DNA of 54,818 bases from a virus. The notes under the pieces are model-generated. The model was given only the letters and a program-made list of their open reading frames with translations. It made no database searches and was not told the origin of the DNA. Positions 14,417 through 23,049 of the stretch are shown here, one piece after another. A program made the translations under genes and the position numbers. The DNA is taken from IMG/VR virus record IMGVR_UViG_3300017783_000027, positions 1-54,818 of that record; one strand, 5' to 3'. Position 1 is the first letter of the stretch. Every line of letters starts with the position of its first letter.

Positions 14417-14599
14417 ATGCTCAATAAAATCAACGTTTTATCAATTATTTTAATTTTTTTTCTTTCCGGCTGCTCTGGAAAAGTCAAAAATTGCGAATTT
14501 TCGCCGGATTTAGAGCGAATCGGCGAATCAGCGTTAGAAAATAGAGAAAATTTGTCGGAAACTGAATTGAGAGCAGGAAAAATGAGTTGTAATTTCTAA
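14417..14599 (+). CDS. Small lipoprotein (60 aa)
   Basis: A short basic start, a hydrophobic core (VLSIILIFF), and the lipobox LSGC with Cys19 form a classic type II signal peptide. The mature part is about 40 polar residues. Small phage lipoproteins often serve as outer-membrane spanins or exclusion factors; neither can be proven. There is no partner i-spanin next to it. A one-mismatch late octamer (GATAAATA, 14372-14379) lies upstream. Confidence 0.6.
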   Translation: MLNKINVLSIILIFFLSGCSGKVKNCEFSPDLERIGESALENRENLSETELRAGKMSCNF

Positions 14600-14607
14600 T
14601 ATAAATA
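14600..14607 (+). promoter_or_regulatory. T4-type late promoter TATAAATA
   Basis: Exact octamer ending 24 nt before the ATG at 14632. Likely start of the transcript carrying the 69-aa protein and the PAAR protein. Confidence 0.7.
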
Positions 14608-14631
14608 GTATCATTAACAGAAAGTGAATAT

Positions 14632-14841
14632 ATGCCTAAAATGAGAAAATTCTTTTTTTGGAACGAACAAGGTGACGAAAAAGAAGTAGAAAAGATGAGT
14701 TTAACAAAAGCCGTAAAATCTGTACAAGACGATTTTAAGAAAAACACGTTTATTGGTGTTGAATATATCAGTAAAAAAGGAAAACAACTATCCGAGACAA
14801 TACAATTGCCATGGGGTAGAAAAGACAAATTAGGAAGATAA
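14632..14841 (+). CDS. Small hypothetical protein (69 aa)
   Basis: A basic protein (MPKMRKFFFWNEQGDE..., AVKSVQDDFKKNTFIGVEYISKKGK). Its place directly before the PAAR and gp25 genes suggests a baseplate-associated or assembly role. No recognised domain. The next gene follows after 3 nt. Confidence 0.55.
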   Translation: MPKMRKFFFWNEQGDEKEVEKMSLTKAVKSVQDDFKKNTFIGVEYISKKGKQLSETIQLPWGRKDKLGR

Positions 14842-14844
14842 TAA

Positions 14845-15150
14845 ATGCCAGCACTTGCAGTTAGCCGAAAAGGTGATACTTTAACAACAGGCCACGCTTG
14901 TACAAGTACAACAACACTTGATACACCAGGTCAAGTTGATTGTTTTGCTAATAGTAAATTAATTGCAAGAGTAACAGACCCTACAGTACCACATCCTAAT
15001 CCACCAGTGCCACCATGTCCAGACCACGTTGCTAATGTTAATGCAGGTTCAACGACAGTTTTTGTTCATGGTTTGGCGATGGCTAGAGATACCGATAGTG
15101 CAGACGCCGGTAACATGATTCAAGGTTCTTCAAATGTTTTCTGTGGTTAG
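14845..15150 (+). CDS. PAAR-motif spike-tip protein (gp5.4-like)
   Basis: A 101-residue protein beginning with the PAAR-type strand (ALAVSRKGDTL) and carrying His17, His50, His61 and His75 with Cys19, Cys33, Cys58 and Cys100, arranged as in small PAAR-repeat tips that fold into a metal-bound cone. PP/HP-rich turns (VPHPNPPVPPCPDH) separate the repeats. In T4, gp5.4 caps the gp5 needle. Its gene sits next to gp25, away from the spike gene at 6304. Confidence 0.75.
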   Translation: MPALAVSRKGDTLTTGHACTSTTTLDTPGQVDCFANSKLIARVTDPTVPHPNPPVPPCPDHVANVNAGSTTVFVHGLAMARDTDSADAGNMIQGSSNVFCG

Positions 15151-15173
15151 TTAGAAACTGCTTCGTAAAACCT

Positions 15174-15181
15174 TATAAATA
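15174..15181 (+). promoter_or_regulatory. T4-type late promoter TATAAATA, 5 nt before ATG
   Basis: Exact octamer ending 5 nt before the gp25 ATG at 15187. No Shine-Dalgarno between. Predicted mRNA start is at the ATG itself. Confidence 0.65.
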
Positions 15182-15186
15182 TCCGT

Positions 15187-15612
15187 ATGGCACAATATGA
15201 TTCAAGCACCACTAGCACAAGTAACAGAAACAGTAGACCATTTAAGGATATTGATTTAGACTTTGGTCGTAATACAGTTACAAATGATGTAATGACGGTA
15301 ACAGACATTGTTGCTATCAAAAGGTCTGTAAAGAATTTAATACAGACTAATTTTTATGAGAGACCTTTTCATCCTGAAATGGGTTGTGGCGTTAGAGAAT
15401 TATTATTTGAGAATTTTACACCTATTACTGGTGTATTCATAAAAAGAAAAATTGCAGAGGTCATAACAAACTTTGAACCAAGAGTAACTTTAAATTCAGT
15501 TCATTTAGATGATGACCCCGATAATAACAGATTAGTTGTTGATATTTATTTTTATGTGACTGGTATTCCAGGTCCACAACAAGTATCAACATTTTTACAA
15601 AGGTTGAGATAA
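15187..15612 (+). CDS. gp25: Baseplate wedge protein gp25
   Basis: A 141-residue protein with the GPW/gp25 signature: IKRSVKNLIQTNFYERPFHP (44-63), GCGVRELLFENF (66-77), and a C-terminal strand-helix unit (PRVTLNSVHLDDD). T4 gp25 (132 aa) joins gp6 and the sheath at the baseplate core. It is followed by gp6 after 3 nt, the same order as in many contractile systems. Confidence 0.9.
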   Translation: MAQYDSSTTSTSNRNSRPFKDIDLDFGRNTVTNDVMTVTDIVAIKRSVKNLIQTNFYERPFHPEMGCGVRELLFENFTPITGVFIKRKIAEVITNFEPRVTLNSVHLDDDPDNNRLVVDIYFYVTGIPGPQQVSTFLQRLR

Positions 15613-15615
15613 TAA

Positions 15616-17469
15616 ATGGCACAACATAAACTTAAAATATCAGATTTAGATTTTGACCAAATTAAAATCAATCTAAAAACTTTTTTACAAAGTCAAACAG
15701 AATTCCAAGATTACGATTTTGAAGGTTCAGGCCTTTCTATCTTATTAGATGTATTATCTTACAACACACACTATCTTTCATACATTGCTAACATGTCAAC
15801 TAATGAGTTGTACTTAGACAGTGCTGATATTAGAAAGAATATTGTTTCTTTAGCAAAAATGTTAGGTTATACTCCTAGTTCGCCAAGAGCACCTAAATCA
15901 AACATTGATATTACAATTAATAACGCTACAGGCTCAAGTATAACTATGGGCAAAGGTTCGGTGTTTACTACTTCTCTTTCTGGAGAAACTTATCAATATA
16001 TAACTAACGAAGATATTACAATTACACCTGTTGATGGTGTTTACAAGTTTTCAGATGTAACTGTTTATGAAGGCTCACTTGTTACTTTTAAATATACAGT
16101 TGATAGTACAGACGTTGACCAAAAATTTATTGTTCCAAGTCCTAATGCAGATACGTCAACTTTAAAGGTATCTGTACAAAATTCAAGCACAGATACAACA
16201 CTTACAACATTCTCTTTAGCAGGTGGTTACAATTCTGTATCAAATACTTCTAACGTTTACTTTATACAAGAGGGTGACGCAGGAAGATATGAAATTTATT
16301 TTGGTGACGGTGTTACAGGTAAAAAATTACAAGATGGTAATGTTGTAATCATGCAATATATCGTAACTAACAAAACTGCTTCAAATGGTGCTTCTGCTTT
16401 CTCACTACAAGGTGACATTGGTGGTTTTACAGATGTTACAATTTTTACTAACTCGGTTTCACAAGGTGGTTCTGAGGCAGAGACAAAAGATTCAATTAAG
16501 TTTAATGCGCCTTTGCATTATGCAGCTCAAGACAGAGCCGTAACAACAACAGACTATGAAACGATTGTTAAGTCAATTTATCCTAATGCATTATCAGTAA
16601 GTGCTTGGGGTGGTGAAGATGATGAAACACCACAATATGGTATTGTTAAAATTGCTATTAAAGCAGCTTCAGGTTCAACTTTGACTAATCAAACTAAATT
16701 AGATATTGTTAGTTTGTTAAAACCTTATAATGTTGCTTCAGTTAGACCAGAAATTGTGGATCCAGAAACTACTTCTGTTCTAGTAACTACAGTTGCTAAA
16801 TTTGATTCAAAAAATACTGCTAAAACTAAAGATACGTTAAAATCAGATATTATTACGACTATTCAAAAATATAACACAGATGAGTTACAAAAATTTGATG
16901 GTGTGTTTAGATTTTCTAAATTATCAAAATTAATTGATAATACAGACGATTCAATTTTATCAAACTCTACAAATGTTAAAATAAGAAAGACATTAACACC
17001 AACTATAAATTCATCTACGAAATATGACATATATTTCAGAAATGCATTATATAATCCTCATGCAGGTCATAATATGGCTTCTGGTGGTATCTTATCGTCA
17101 ACAGGTTTTAAAATTGACGGAAATGACAATGAACAATTTTTAGATGATGACGGCAATGGTAACGTGAGACGTTATTTCTTGGTTTCAGGTATTAAGACAT
17201 ATGCTTCATCAGCACAAGGTACAATTAATTATGCTACAGGTCAAATCACACTAAACTCTTTAAATATTTCTTCTATATCAAATATTAGAGGTGCAGCTTC
17301 TACGGTAATTGAATTAACTGTAACACCTGATTCAAGAGACATTGTTCCTGTTAGAGACCAGATTATTGAGATTGATACTAACGTATTAAATGTTTCTGCT
17401 GAACCTGACACATTTGTTGGTGGTTCTGCTGAAGCAGGTGTTGGTTATACAACAACAAGTAATTACTAA
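15616..17469 (+). CDS. gp6: Baseplate wedge protein gp6 (baseplate J-like)
   Basis: A 617-residue protein. The start (ISDLDFDQIKINLKTFLQSQ... FEGSGLSILLDVLSYNTHYL) and the segment with APLHYAAQDRAVTTTDYETIV are hallmarks of the gp6/baseplate J family; T4 gp6 is 660 aa. The C-terminal part is beta-rich. gp6 forms the iris ring that opens when the sheath contracts. The motifs, size and position after gp25 agree. Confidence 0.88.
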   Translation: MAQHKLKISDLDFDQIKINLKTFLQSQTEFQDYDFEGSGLSILLDVLSYNTHYLSYIANMSTNELYLDSADIRKNIVSLAKMLGYTPSSPRAPKSNIDITINNATGSSITMGKGSVFTTSLSGETYQYITNEDITITPVDGVYKFSDVTVYEGSLVTFKYTVDSTDVDQKFIVPSPNADTSTLKVSVQNSSTDTTLTTFSLAGGYNSVSNTSNVYFIQEGDAGRYEIYFGDGVTGKKLQDGNVVIMQYIVTNKTASNGASAFSLQGDIGGFTDVTIFTNSVSQGGSEAETKDSIKFNAPLHYAAQDRAVTTTDYETIVKSIYPNALSVSAWGGEDDETPQYGIVKIAIKAASGSTLTNQTKLDIVSLLKPYNVASVRPEIVDPETTSVLVTTVAKFDSKNTAKTKDTLKSDIITTIQKYNTDELQKFDGVFRFSKLSKLIDNTDDSILSNSTNVKIRKTLTPTINSSTKYDIYFRNALYNPHAGHNMASGGILSSTGFKIDGNDNEQFLDDDGNGNVRRYFLVSGIKTYASSAQGTINYATGQITLNSLNISSISNIRGAASTVIELTVTPDSRDIVPVRDQIIEIDTNVLNVSAEPDTFVGGSAEAGVGYTTTSNY

Positions 17470-17485
17470 AGAGAAGAAATGTTAA

Positions 17486-20059
17486 ATGGCAAAATTTAAT
17501 GATAAAATTTCAACAATCATTAATTCACAGTTACCTGAATTCGTTGTTGCTGACCACCCAAAGTTCGCAGACTTTCTAAAGGTATATTATCAACTTTTAG
17601 AATCTTCTGAATTAGGTGTAACAAGTATTCAAGCAACTGACGGTCTCTTAATTGAAACAGAGACAGGTCAAATCAATAACATTGTTCTTAACTCTTCTGG
17701 CATAGGTTCTACTAGAACACTATTAGATACAGATGATAAAATTCTTTTAGAAGATACACCTTACGGTAAATTTACTAGAGGAGAGGTCATCAAAGGCCAA
17801 ACTTCAAATGCAACAGCAAGTGTATTTGCAGAAGACTTAAATAATAACAGACTATTCATAACATCACAAAATAACTTTGTTAAAGATGAGGTAGTTGTTG
17901 GTCAAACATCAAATGCATATGCAATTGTAAATACAAACAGACCAAGTCCTGTTAATAACATTATGGACTTGTTAAAGTTTAGAGACCCCGATGGTGCAAT
18001 TACAAATTACTTAAATTCATTTAGAGACGAGTTTCTTACAACATTACCAGAAAATCTGGATGTTGGTGTTAATAAAAGAAATGTTATTAAGAATATTAGG
18101 TCAATGTACCGTGCTAAAGGTACAACAAAAGGTCACGAAACATTTTTTAGACTATTATTTAATTCAAATTCAGAAACAATTTATCCTAGAGAGAATATTT
18201 TAAGAGTATCAGATGGCCAATGGGATTCTAAAAAAGTATTAAGATGTAAAGTTACAGTAGGTAAAGGTAATGATTTAATTGGTAGACAGATTACAGGTTT
18301 TACTTCAGGTGCAGTTGCAACAATTGAAAACCTTGCTATCTTTCAGATTGGTCAAAATACAGTTACAGAATTTACAATTAACGCAGATAGTATTGTTGGT
18401 ACTTTTCTAATTGGTGAAGAGATACAAGGTACTGCTTCAGACACAGATGACTATTTTATTAAGGCAACTGTTACAGGTATTCCAGGTAATAAAAATATTA
18501 CAAATGATGGTTCACTAAATGATACCTCAGATTCTATTTCAGTTATTGGTGGTGGTTCAGGTGGACTTTTCCAAGTTGAAGAAATTGGTCCAGGTAAAAT
18601 TGAAGAAGTTATCATTGACAATCCAGGAAGAGATTATCGGGTTGGCGATAGTATAACTTTTGATGACACAGGTACATCAGGTCTTGGTGCGTCTGGTTTT
18701 GTTAGTAATGTTAATGGTGATGTTATTGCAGAAGACGGCGAAACTTTAGTTTATGAAGATGAAACAACTAGAGGCGACACGTATGCTGGTAATTCTGTTA
18801 TGCAAGAAACTGGAACAGATATTGGACAAATTCGTAAATGTTATATTACAAATCCAGGAAATGGTTATTTAAAATTACCAACAGCTGTTGTTAATGGTTC
18901 AACTGGTTTAAATGGTTCTGTAAAATTATATGGTTCTAATATTGGTAGAATTGTTAAAATTAAAACTGTAGAATTAGGTTTAGATTATCAACTTGCTCCT
19001 TCTCCACCAACACTAACGTTTTATAATAATATCGTTGGCGTAAATATTTCAGGTTCTTTCTTAGCAAATGAAACTATAACAGGTGGCACAAGTGGTGCTT
19101 CTGGTAAACTTGCAGAATATGATAACGATAGAGGTCTAATTAGATTACAAGATGTTACAGGAACATTTCAAACTAACGAAACATTAACAGCACCGTCTGG
19201 TGGACAATTAACTGTTAAAAAGATTGATACTTCAAGTGCAACAATTGATGTTGTATCTGTTGCTGACACAGATGGTCGTTTTCTAAATGAAGACGGAGAA
19301 ATTTCAGAAACTACTGTAAAAGTACAAGATAGTTTATATTATCAAGACTTTTCTTACGTTCTAAAAGTTGGTCGTTCTATTAATGAATGGCGAGATAGTT
19401 TTAAAAAGACAATGCACACTTCTGGTTTTTACTTTACAGGAGAAGTACAATTATCAACTAGACTTAATGCTCAGATTTCAACACCAATTACAGGTGCTGT
19501 TTCTGGTGCAGTTGATGACCCATTCTTTAGTATTGCAAACATTCTATTCTCTACTATATTCGGTAGAAGATTAGGAACAGTAGATGACGGTACTTCATTG
19601 AGAAACAATGCTTATATAGCTGGTTCTATTGATAATGATAATTCTACTGAAAGATTTTCAGCAAATACTAGAGACGTAACTTTACACAGACAAGGTGTAC
19701 ATTTAACAATTAGGTCAAGTAAAAGAGAGAATATTAACGGTGTTCAAGTATCACAAGGTTGGGCATATGCTGGTCCTAGATATGGTTCAATCAATACATA
19801 TGCAAATAGAATTTTCGGTGCTGGTGTTCAAGGCGCTGGTAACACGTTCAAAACATTAAGTGAATTAAAGGTATTTGGTACAAAAACAACTTTAGACGGT
19901 TTAGACGCAGTTATGCTTATGACTAGTGATGAACAAGGTAAGCAAGTTAAGATGAATTTTGCGTTTCCGTCTGTAACGGCATTCAGTGGAGACTCATTTG
20001 ATAACACAGTTACTAAATTTGATAAAACTACCAGAACATTTGATGACACAACTGTTTAA
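17486..20059 (+). CDS. Large baseplate wedge protein, gp7-like by position
   Basis: An 857-residue protein following gp6 by 16 nt. N-terminal region: INSQLPEFVVADHPKFADFL. At about 190-235: PENLDVGVNKRNVIKNIRS, then MYRAKGTTKGHETFFRLLFN, a highly conserved block in T4-like marine phages. The middle contains Gly-rich beta modules of the ITGFTSGA/ITGGTSGASG type, also found in the proteins at 24538 and 46678. T4 gp7 (1032 aa) follows gp6, so gp7 is the likely counterpart, but the assignment rests mainly on order and size. Confidence 0.5.
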   Translation: MAKFNDKISTIINSQLPEFVVADHPKFADFLKVYYQLLESSELGVTSIQATDGLLIETETGQINNIVLNSSGIGSTRTLLDTDDKILLEDTPYGKFTRGEVIKGQTSNATASVFAEDLNNNRLFITSQNNFVKDEVVVGQTSNAYAIVNTNRPSPVNNIMDLLKFRDPDGAITNYLNSFRDEFLTTLPENLDVGVNKRNVIKNIRSMYRAKGTTKGHETFFRLLFNSNSETIYPRENILRVSDGQWDSKKVLRCKVTVGKGNDLIGRQITGFTSGAVATIENLAIFQIGQNTVTEFTINADSIVGTFLIGEEIQGTASDTDDYFIKATVTGIPGNKNITNDGSLNDTSDSISVIGGGSGGLFQVEEIGPGKIEEVIIDNPGRDYRVGDSITFDDTGTSGLGASGFVSNVNGDVIAEDGETLVYEDETTRGDTYAGNSVMQETGTDIGQIRKCYITNPGNGYLKLPTAVVNGSTGLNGSVKLYGSNIGRIVKIKTVELGLDYQLAPSPPTLTFYNNIVGVNISGSFLANETITGGTSGASGKLAEYDNDRGLIRLQDVTGTFQTNETLTAPSGGQLTVKKIDTSSATIDVVSVADTDGRFLNEDGEISETTVKVQDSLYYQDFSYVLKVGRSINEWRDSFKKTMHTSGFYFTGEVQLSTRLNAQISTPITGAVSGAVDDPFFSIANILFSTIFGRRLGTVDDGTSLRNNAYIAGSIDNDNSTERFSANTRDVTLHRQGVHLTIRSSKRENINGVQVSQGWAYAGPRYGSINTYANRIFGAGVQGAGNTFKTLSELKVFGTKTTLDGLDAVMLMTSDEQGKQVKMNFAFPSVTAFSGDSFDNTVTKFDKTTRTFDDTTV

Positions 20060-20065
20060 AACTGT

Positions 20066-20073
20066 TATAAATA
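20066..20073 (+). promoter_or_regulatory. T4-type late promoter TATAAATA
   Basis: Exact octamer ending 18 nt before the ATG at 20092, with AGAGGA as Shine-Dalgarno between. Confidence 0.75.
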
Positions 20074-20091
20074 GTACAAAGAGGAAAATAA

Positions 20092-21657
20092 ATGGCTAAA
20101 CAATTAATAGGTATCGGTTCAGTTGCAAATGACGGAACAGGTGATAATTTAAGAGAAGGCGCAACAAAAGTCAACAATTTGATGAACGAATTGTACACTG
20201 CCTTAGGTGATGGTACAAATTTCACATCCGGTACTTTTGCTACTACAACTGCTACACAGGCGTTATCAAACAAAGATTTGACAGCGGCTACTAATACTTT
20301 TCCTACAATATCTATTAAAGATGACGCTTCTACCATTGACGCATTAAGTTTAGGTCAAACTTTAACTTTTGAAGGTGGTACAGGTATTACAACAACAGTT
20401 ACCGACAATAAAGTTTCAATGGCTGCTGAAGTTTCAGCGGCTAGTACAAACACACTAACTAACAAAACAATTAATTTTGCTAATAACACCATAACAGGTA
20501 CGGCGAATGAGTTTAACACAGCAGTATCCGATGGTAGTTTCTCAACAACTTCTGGTTCTGAAACACTAACAAATAAAACTATTGATTTAACGGACAACAC
20601 CTTATCAGGTACAATAGCAGAATTAAATACAGCAATTTCAGATGAGACAGTTGTAGGTAGAGATACTACAGATACACTTACAAATAAAACATTAACATCA
20701 CCAGTTATTAATACTAGTTTAACCGGAACAGCTGCTTTAGATATAACAGGTGCTGGTTCAAAATTCAAAGCCAACTTTGCAAATACGGCTGCTTTACCAA
20801 ATCCAACAACATATCAAGGTATGTTTGCAACCAAGTCCGACACTGCTCAGGCTTTCTTTGCAGAATCAGGTGCTTGGATTTCTTTATTTTCAGAAAACAA
20901 TACAATTCAAGATATTTCAAACGTAGATATTTCCGGTATTGCTGATGGTCATGTATTAAAATGGAATGCGACAAACACAAGATTTGAGTCAGCTGCAGAA
21001 GCAGGTGGTTTAGCAAACGGTGATGATATTGATTTTGGTCAATCAGATATTCAAGACGTAGGTTACATTTCTATGATGTCTCCTAAAAACACTGTAACAA
21101 AAACTTTAACAGTTACAGTTACTTCTAAAACTTCTGAACATTATTATCACTCTGTAGGTTCAGCTAGTGCATACATAATTGACGGCAACCAAGAGTCGCC
21201 TTTATTACAATTCGCTCCAGGTGTTTACAAATTTGACCAATCTGCTGGTACTAATAACAGTCATCAAATTAAATTTTATTTAGACGCAGCTAAAACAACT
21301 TTATATGAATATGGTGTAACATATAACGGCAGTGCTGGTAGTGCAGGTGCATATACACAGATTGAAGTTGATGAAAACACAGCACCAGTTCTATACTATC
21401 AATGTATAAATCATCCTTATATGGGTCACGCTATACAAATGGTTGGTAGAAAAAGACATTTAAAAACATCTATGACAGGTGATGGCTCTGATACAACTTT
21501 AACAATTGAAGCTGGTAGAACAGTAGATGATGTTTTAGTATTCGTAAATGGTATCTGTTTAGTTCCTACAGACGACTATACAATTTCAGGAACCACATTA
21601 ACATTCATAACTGCTCCGGCTAGTTCAGCTGAGGTAGTAGTAAGGTACTTAGGATAA
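20092..21657 (+). CDS. Tail fibre-type protein with a cupredoxin-like domain
   Basis: A 521-residue protein. The N-terminus (LIGIGSVANDGTGDNLREGA) is a conserved virion-attachment segment in T4-like marine phages. The shaft has repeats such as TLTNKTI at several places. From about residue 340 to 450 a domain resembles a cupredoxin: NNSH (His391), then YYQCINHPYMGH (Cys438, His441, Met444). The 47-residue spacing from first His to Cys equals that of poplar plastocyanin (His37, Cys84, His87, Met92), except that Met follows His by 3 instead of 5. The C-terminus (VDDVLVFVNGICLVP) is another fibre module. Copper binding is inference. Confidence 0.65.
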   Translation: MAKQLIGIGSVANDGTGDNLREGATKVNNLMNELYTALGDGTNFTSGTFATTTATQALSNKDLTAATNTFPTISIKDDASTIDALSLGQTLTFEGGTGITTTVTDNKVSMAAEVSAASTNTLTNKTINFANNTITGTANEFNTAVSDGSFSTTSGSETLTNKTIDLTDNTLSGTIAELNTAISDETVVGRDTTDTLTNKTLTSPVINTSLTGTAALDITGAGSKFKANFANTAALPNPTTYQGMFATKSDTAQAFFAESGAWISLFSENNTIQDISNVDISGIADGHVLKWNATNTRFESAAEAGGLANGDDIDFGQSDIQDVGYISMMSPKNTVTKTLTVTVTSKTSEHYYHSVGSASAYIIDGNQESPLLQFAPGVYKFDQSAGTNNSHQIKFYLDAAKTTLYEYGVTYNGSAGSAGAYTQIEVDENTAPVLYYQCINHPYMGHAIQMVGRKRHLKTSMTGDGSDTTLTIEAGRTVDDVLVFVNGICLVPTDDYTISGTTLTFITAPASSAEVVVRYLG

Positions 21658-21661
21658 AAAC

Positions 21662-22786
21662 ATGGGAATTTTAACTAGAACAATTGCAAATAATTTAGGA
21701 GAAAATCCTAATCCTGGTGTAAATTTTAGAAACTTTATCATCAATGGTAAAATGATTTTTGATAGACGAGGTGGTCCTTACACTTCTAATGGTTACACGT
21801 TAGATAGATGGACTATGGACGAATCTACAGACGGTGCAGTTACAGTTTCACAAAGCGGTGATGTTCCTGCCGGTACAAATTTTTCTTCAGCATTAAAAAT
21901 TGATGTAACTACAGCAGACGCTAGTATAGGAGCTGCTCAATACTGTGGTCTTACACAGTTCATTGAAGGCCAAAATATGGTAACGGCTAATTATGGAACG
22001 TCTGACGCAGAAAACATGATGTTATCTTTTTGGGTAAAATCAAATAAAACAGGAATATATTGTGTACGTTTTGTAAAAGAAGCAGGTGATGGTACTAGAT
22101 ACGAAACACCTATTGAATACACAATCAGTGCTTCTAATACATGGGAAAAGAAAACTATTTCATTGTCGCCAACAGCAGGTGGTACAGCATTAATTACTGC
22201 TAGTGCTGGTGCAATTAAAAAGAATGCTAATGCCGGATTTAGAATTATGTTTAGTCATGCAGTAGGTTCAAACTATCAAGCAACTAATAATACATGGGTT
22301 GCAGGTAGTGATAAAATGGGTACATCAAATTCAGTAAACTTATTAGATAGTGATTCTAACGAATGGTACTTAACAGGAGTTCAATTAGAGGTTGGTAGTT
22401 CAACTACAAGCTTTGAACACTTACCAGAAGATGTAGAATTAAATAGATGTTTGAGATATTATTTTAAAGTACAAGGTGGTCCGTCACAAAATTATATGAA
22501 TTTTGGTATGACATCTACAAATGGTACCAATTCAATAATGTTCATGCATTTTCCACAAATGTTGAGAGGTAATGCAACCATATCCTCAAATGGTACTTTT
22601 TCTAGTAATGTTCCATATGGTGCAGGTTACGAGAACACTAGCGCTGGTCCTTCACTAGGTGATATGGGTCCTAATATGTGTAGAATAGATTTTACTACAC
22701 CTACATCACATGCAGCTGGACTAAACGGAAGAATATTACTGTTGAATGACGGAACAGGTTATATAGACTTTGACGCAGAATTATAG
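21662..22786 (+). CDS. Tail fibre/adhesin with NFIINGKM-type domain
   Basis: A 374-residue protein starting 4 nt after the previous gene. The region VNFRNFIINGKMIFDRRGG... YTLDRWTMDE matches the jelly-roll domain found in many phage fibres, where it probably binds carbohydrate, and YLTGVQLEVGSSTTSFEHLP is its usual end. A C-terminal 120 residues form a separate tip. It likely contacts the host surface. Confidence 0.7.
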   Translation: MGILTRTIANNLGENPNPGVNFRNFIINGKMIFDRRGGPYTSNGYTLDRWTMDESTDGAVTVSQSGDVPAGTNFSSALKIDVTTADASIGAAQYCGLTQFIEGQNMVTANYGTSDAENMMLSFWVKSNKTGIYCVRFVKEAGDGTRYETPIEYTISASNTWEKKTISLSPTAGGTALITASAGAIKKNANAGFRIMFSHAVGSNYQATNNTWVAGSDKMGTSNSVNLLDSDSNEWYLTGVQLEVGSSTTSFEHLPEDVELNRCLRYYFKVQGGPSQNYMNFGMTSTNGTNSIMFMHFPQMLRGNATISSNGTFSSNVPYGAGYENTSAGPSLGDMGPNMCRIDFTTPTSHAAGLNGRILLLNDGTGYIDFDAEL

Positions 22787-22794
22787 GAGATAAT

Positions 22795-22989
22795 ATGGAA
22801 ATAGATATTAACACAGCAACTTACAGATACAGAGAAAATGATGGTACTAATACAAAATACACTGTTGAGTTAGTTTTAACAGATGGTACTAAAATGTCTG
22901 TGCCTATAGACACTGATAATAGACATTATAGAATGGTATTAGAGTGGGCTGATATTGATGGAAACAATATAACTGACCCAGGAGCGTAA
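22795..22989 (+). CDS. Small fibre-associated protein (64 aa)
   Basis: A short protein of the type found after marine phage fibre genes: an N-terminal strand pair (ATYRYRENDG), TDGTKMSVPIDTDNRHYRMV and EWADIDGNNI. AGGAGA precedes the ATG. It is likely a fibre accessory or assembly factor. Confidence 0.55.
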   Translation: MEIDINTATYRYRENDGTNTKYTVELVLTDGTKMSVPIDTDNRHYRMVLEWADIDGNNITDPGA

Positions 22990-23017
22990 ACGATATTAAA
23001 ACCATTATGAAAACTTG

Positions 23018-23025
23018 TATAAATA
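23018..23025 (+). promoter_or_regulatory. T4-type late promoter TATAAATA
   Basis: Exact octamer ending 24 nt before the gp8 ATG at 23050, with AAAGGA between. Confidence 0.72.
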
Positions 23026-23049
23026 TAGTAAAGGATTAAAAGAAATAGT

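Noticed and set aside
20355-20774. Long minus-strand frames opposite fibre genes (also 26391-26891 and 43922-44425)
   Set aside because: They are Val/Ser/Pro-rich mirror frames of Thr/Asn-rich beta repeats, without start signals or domains.
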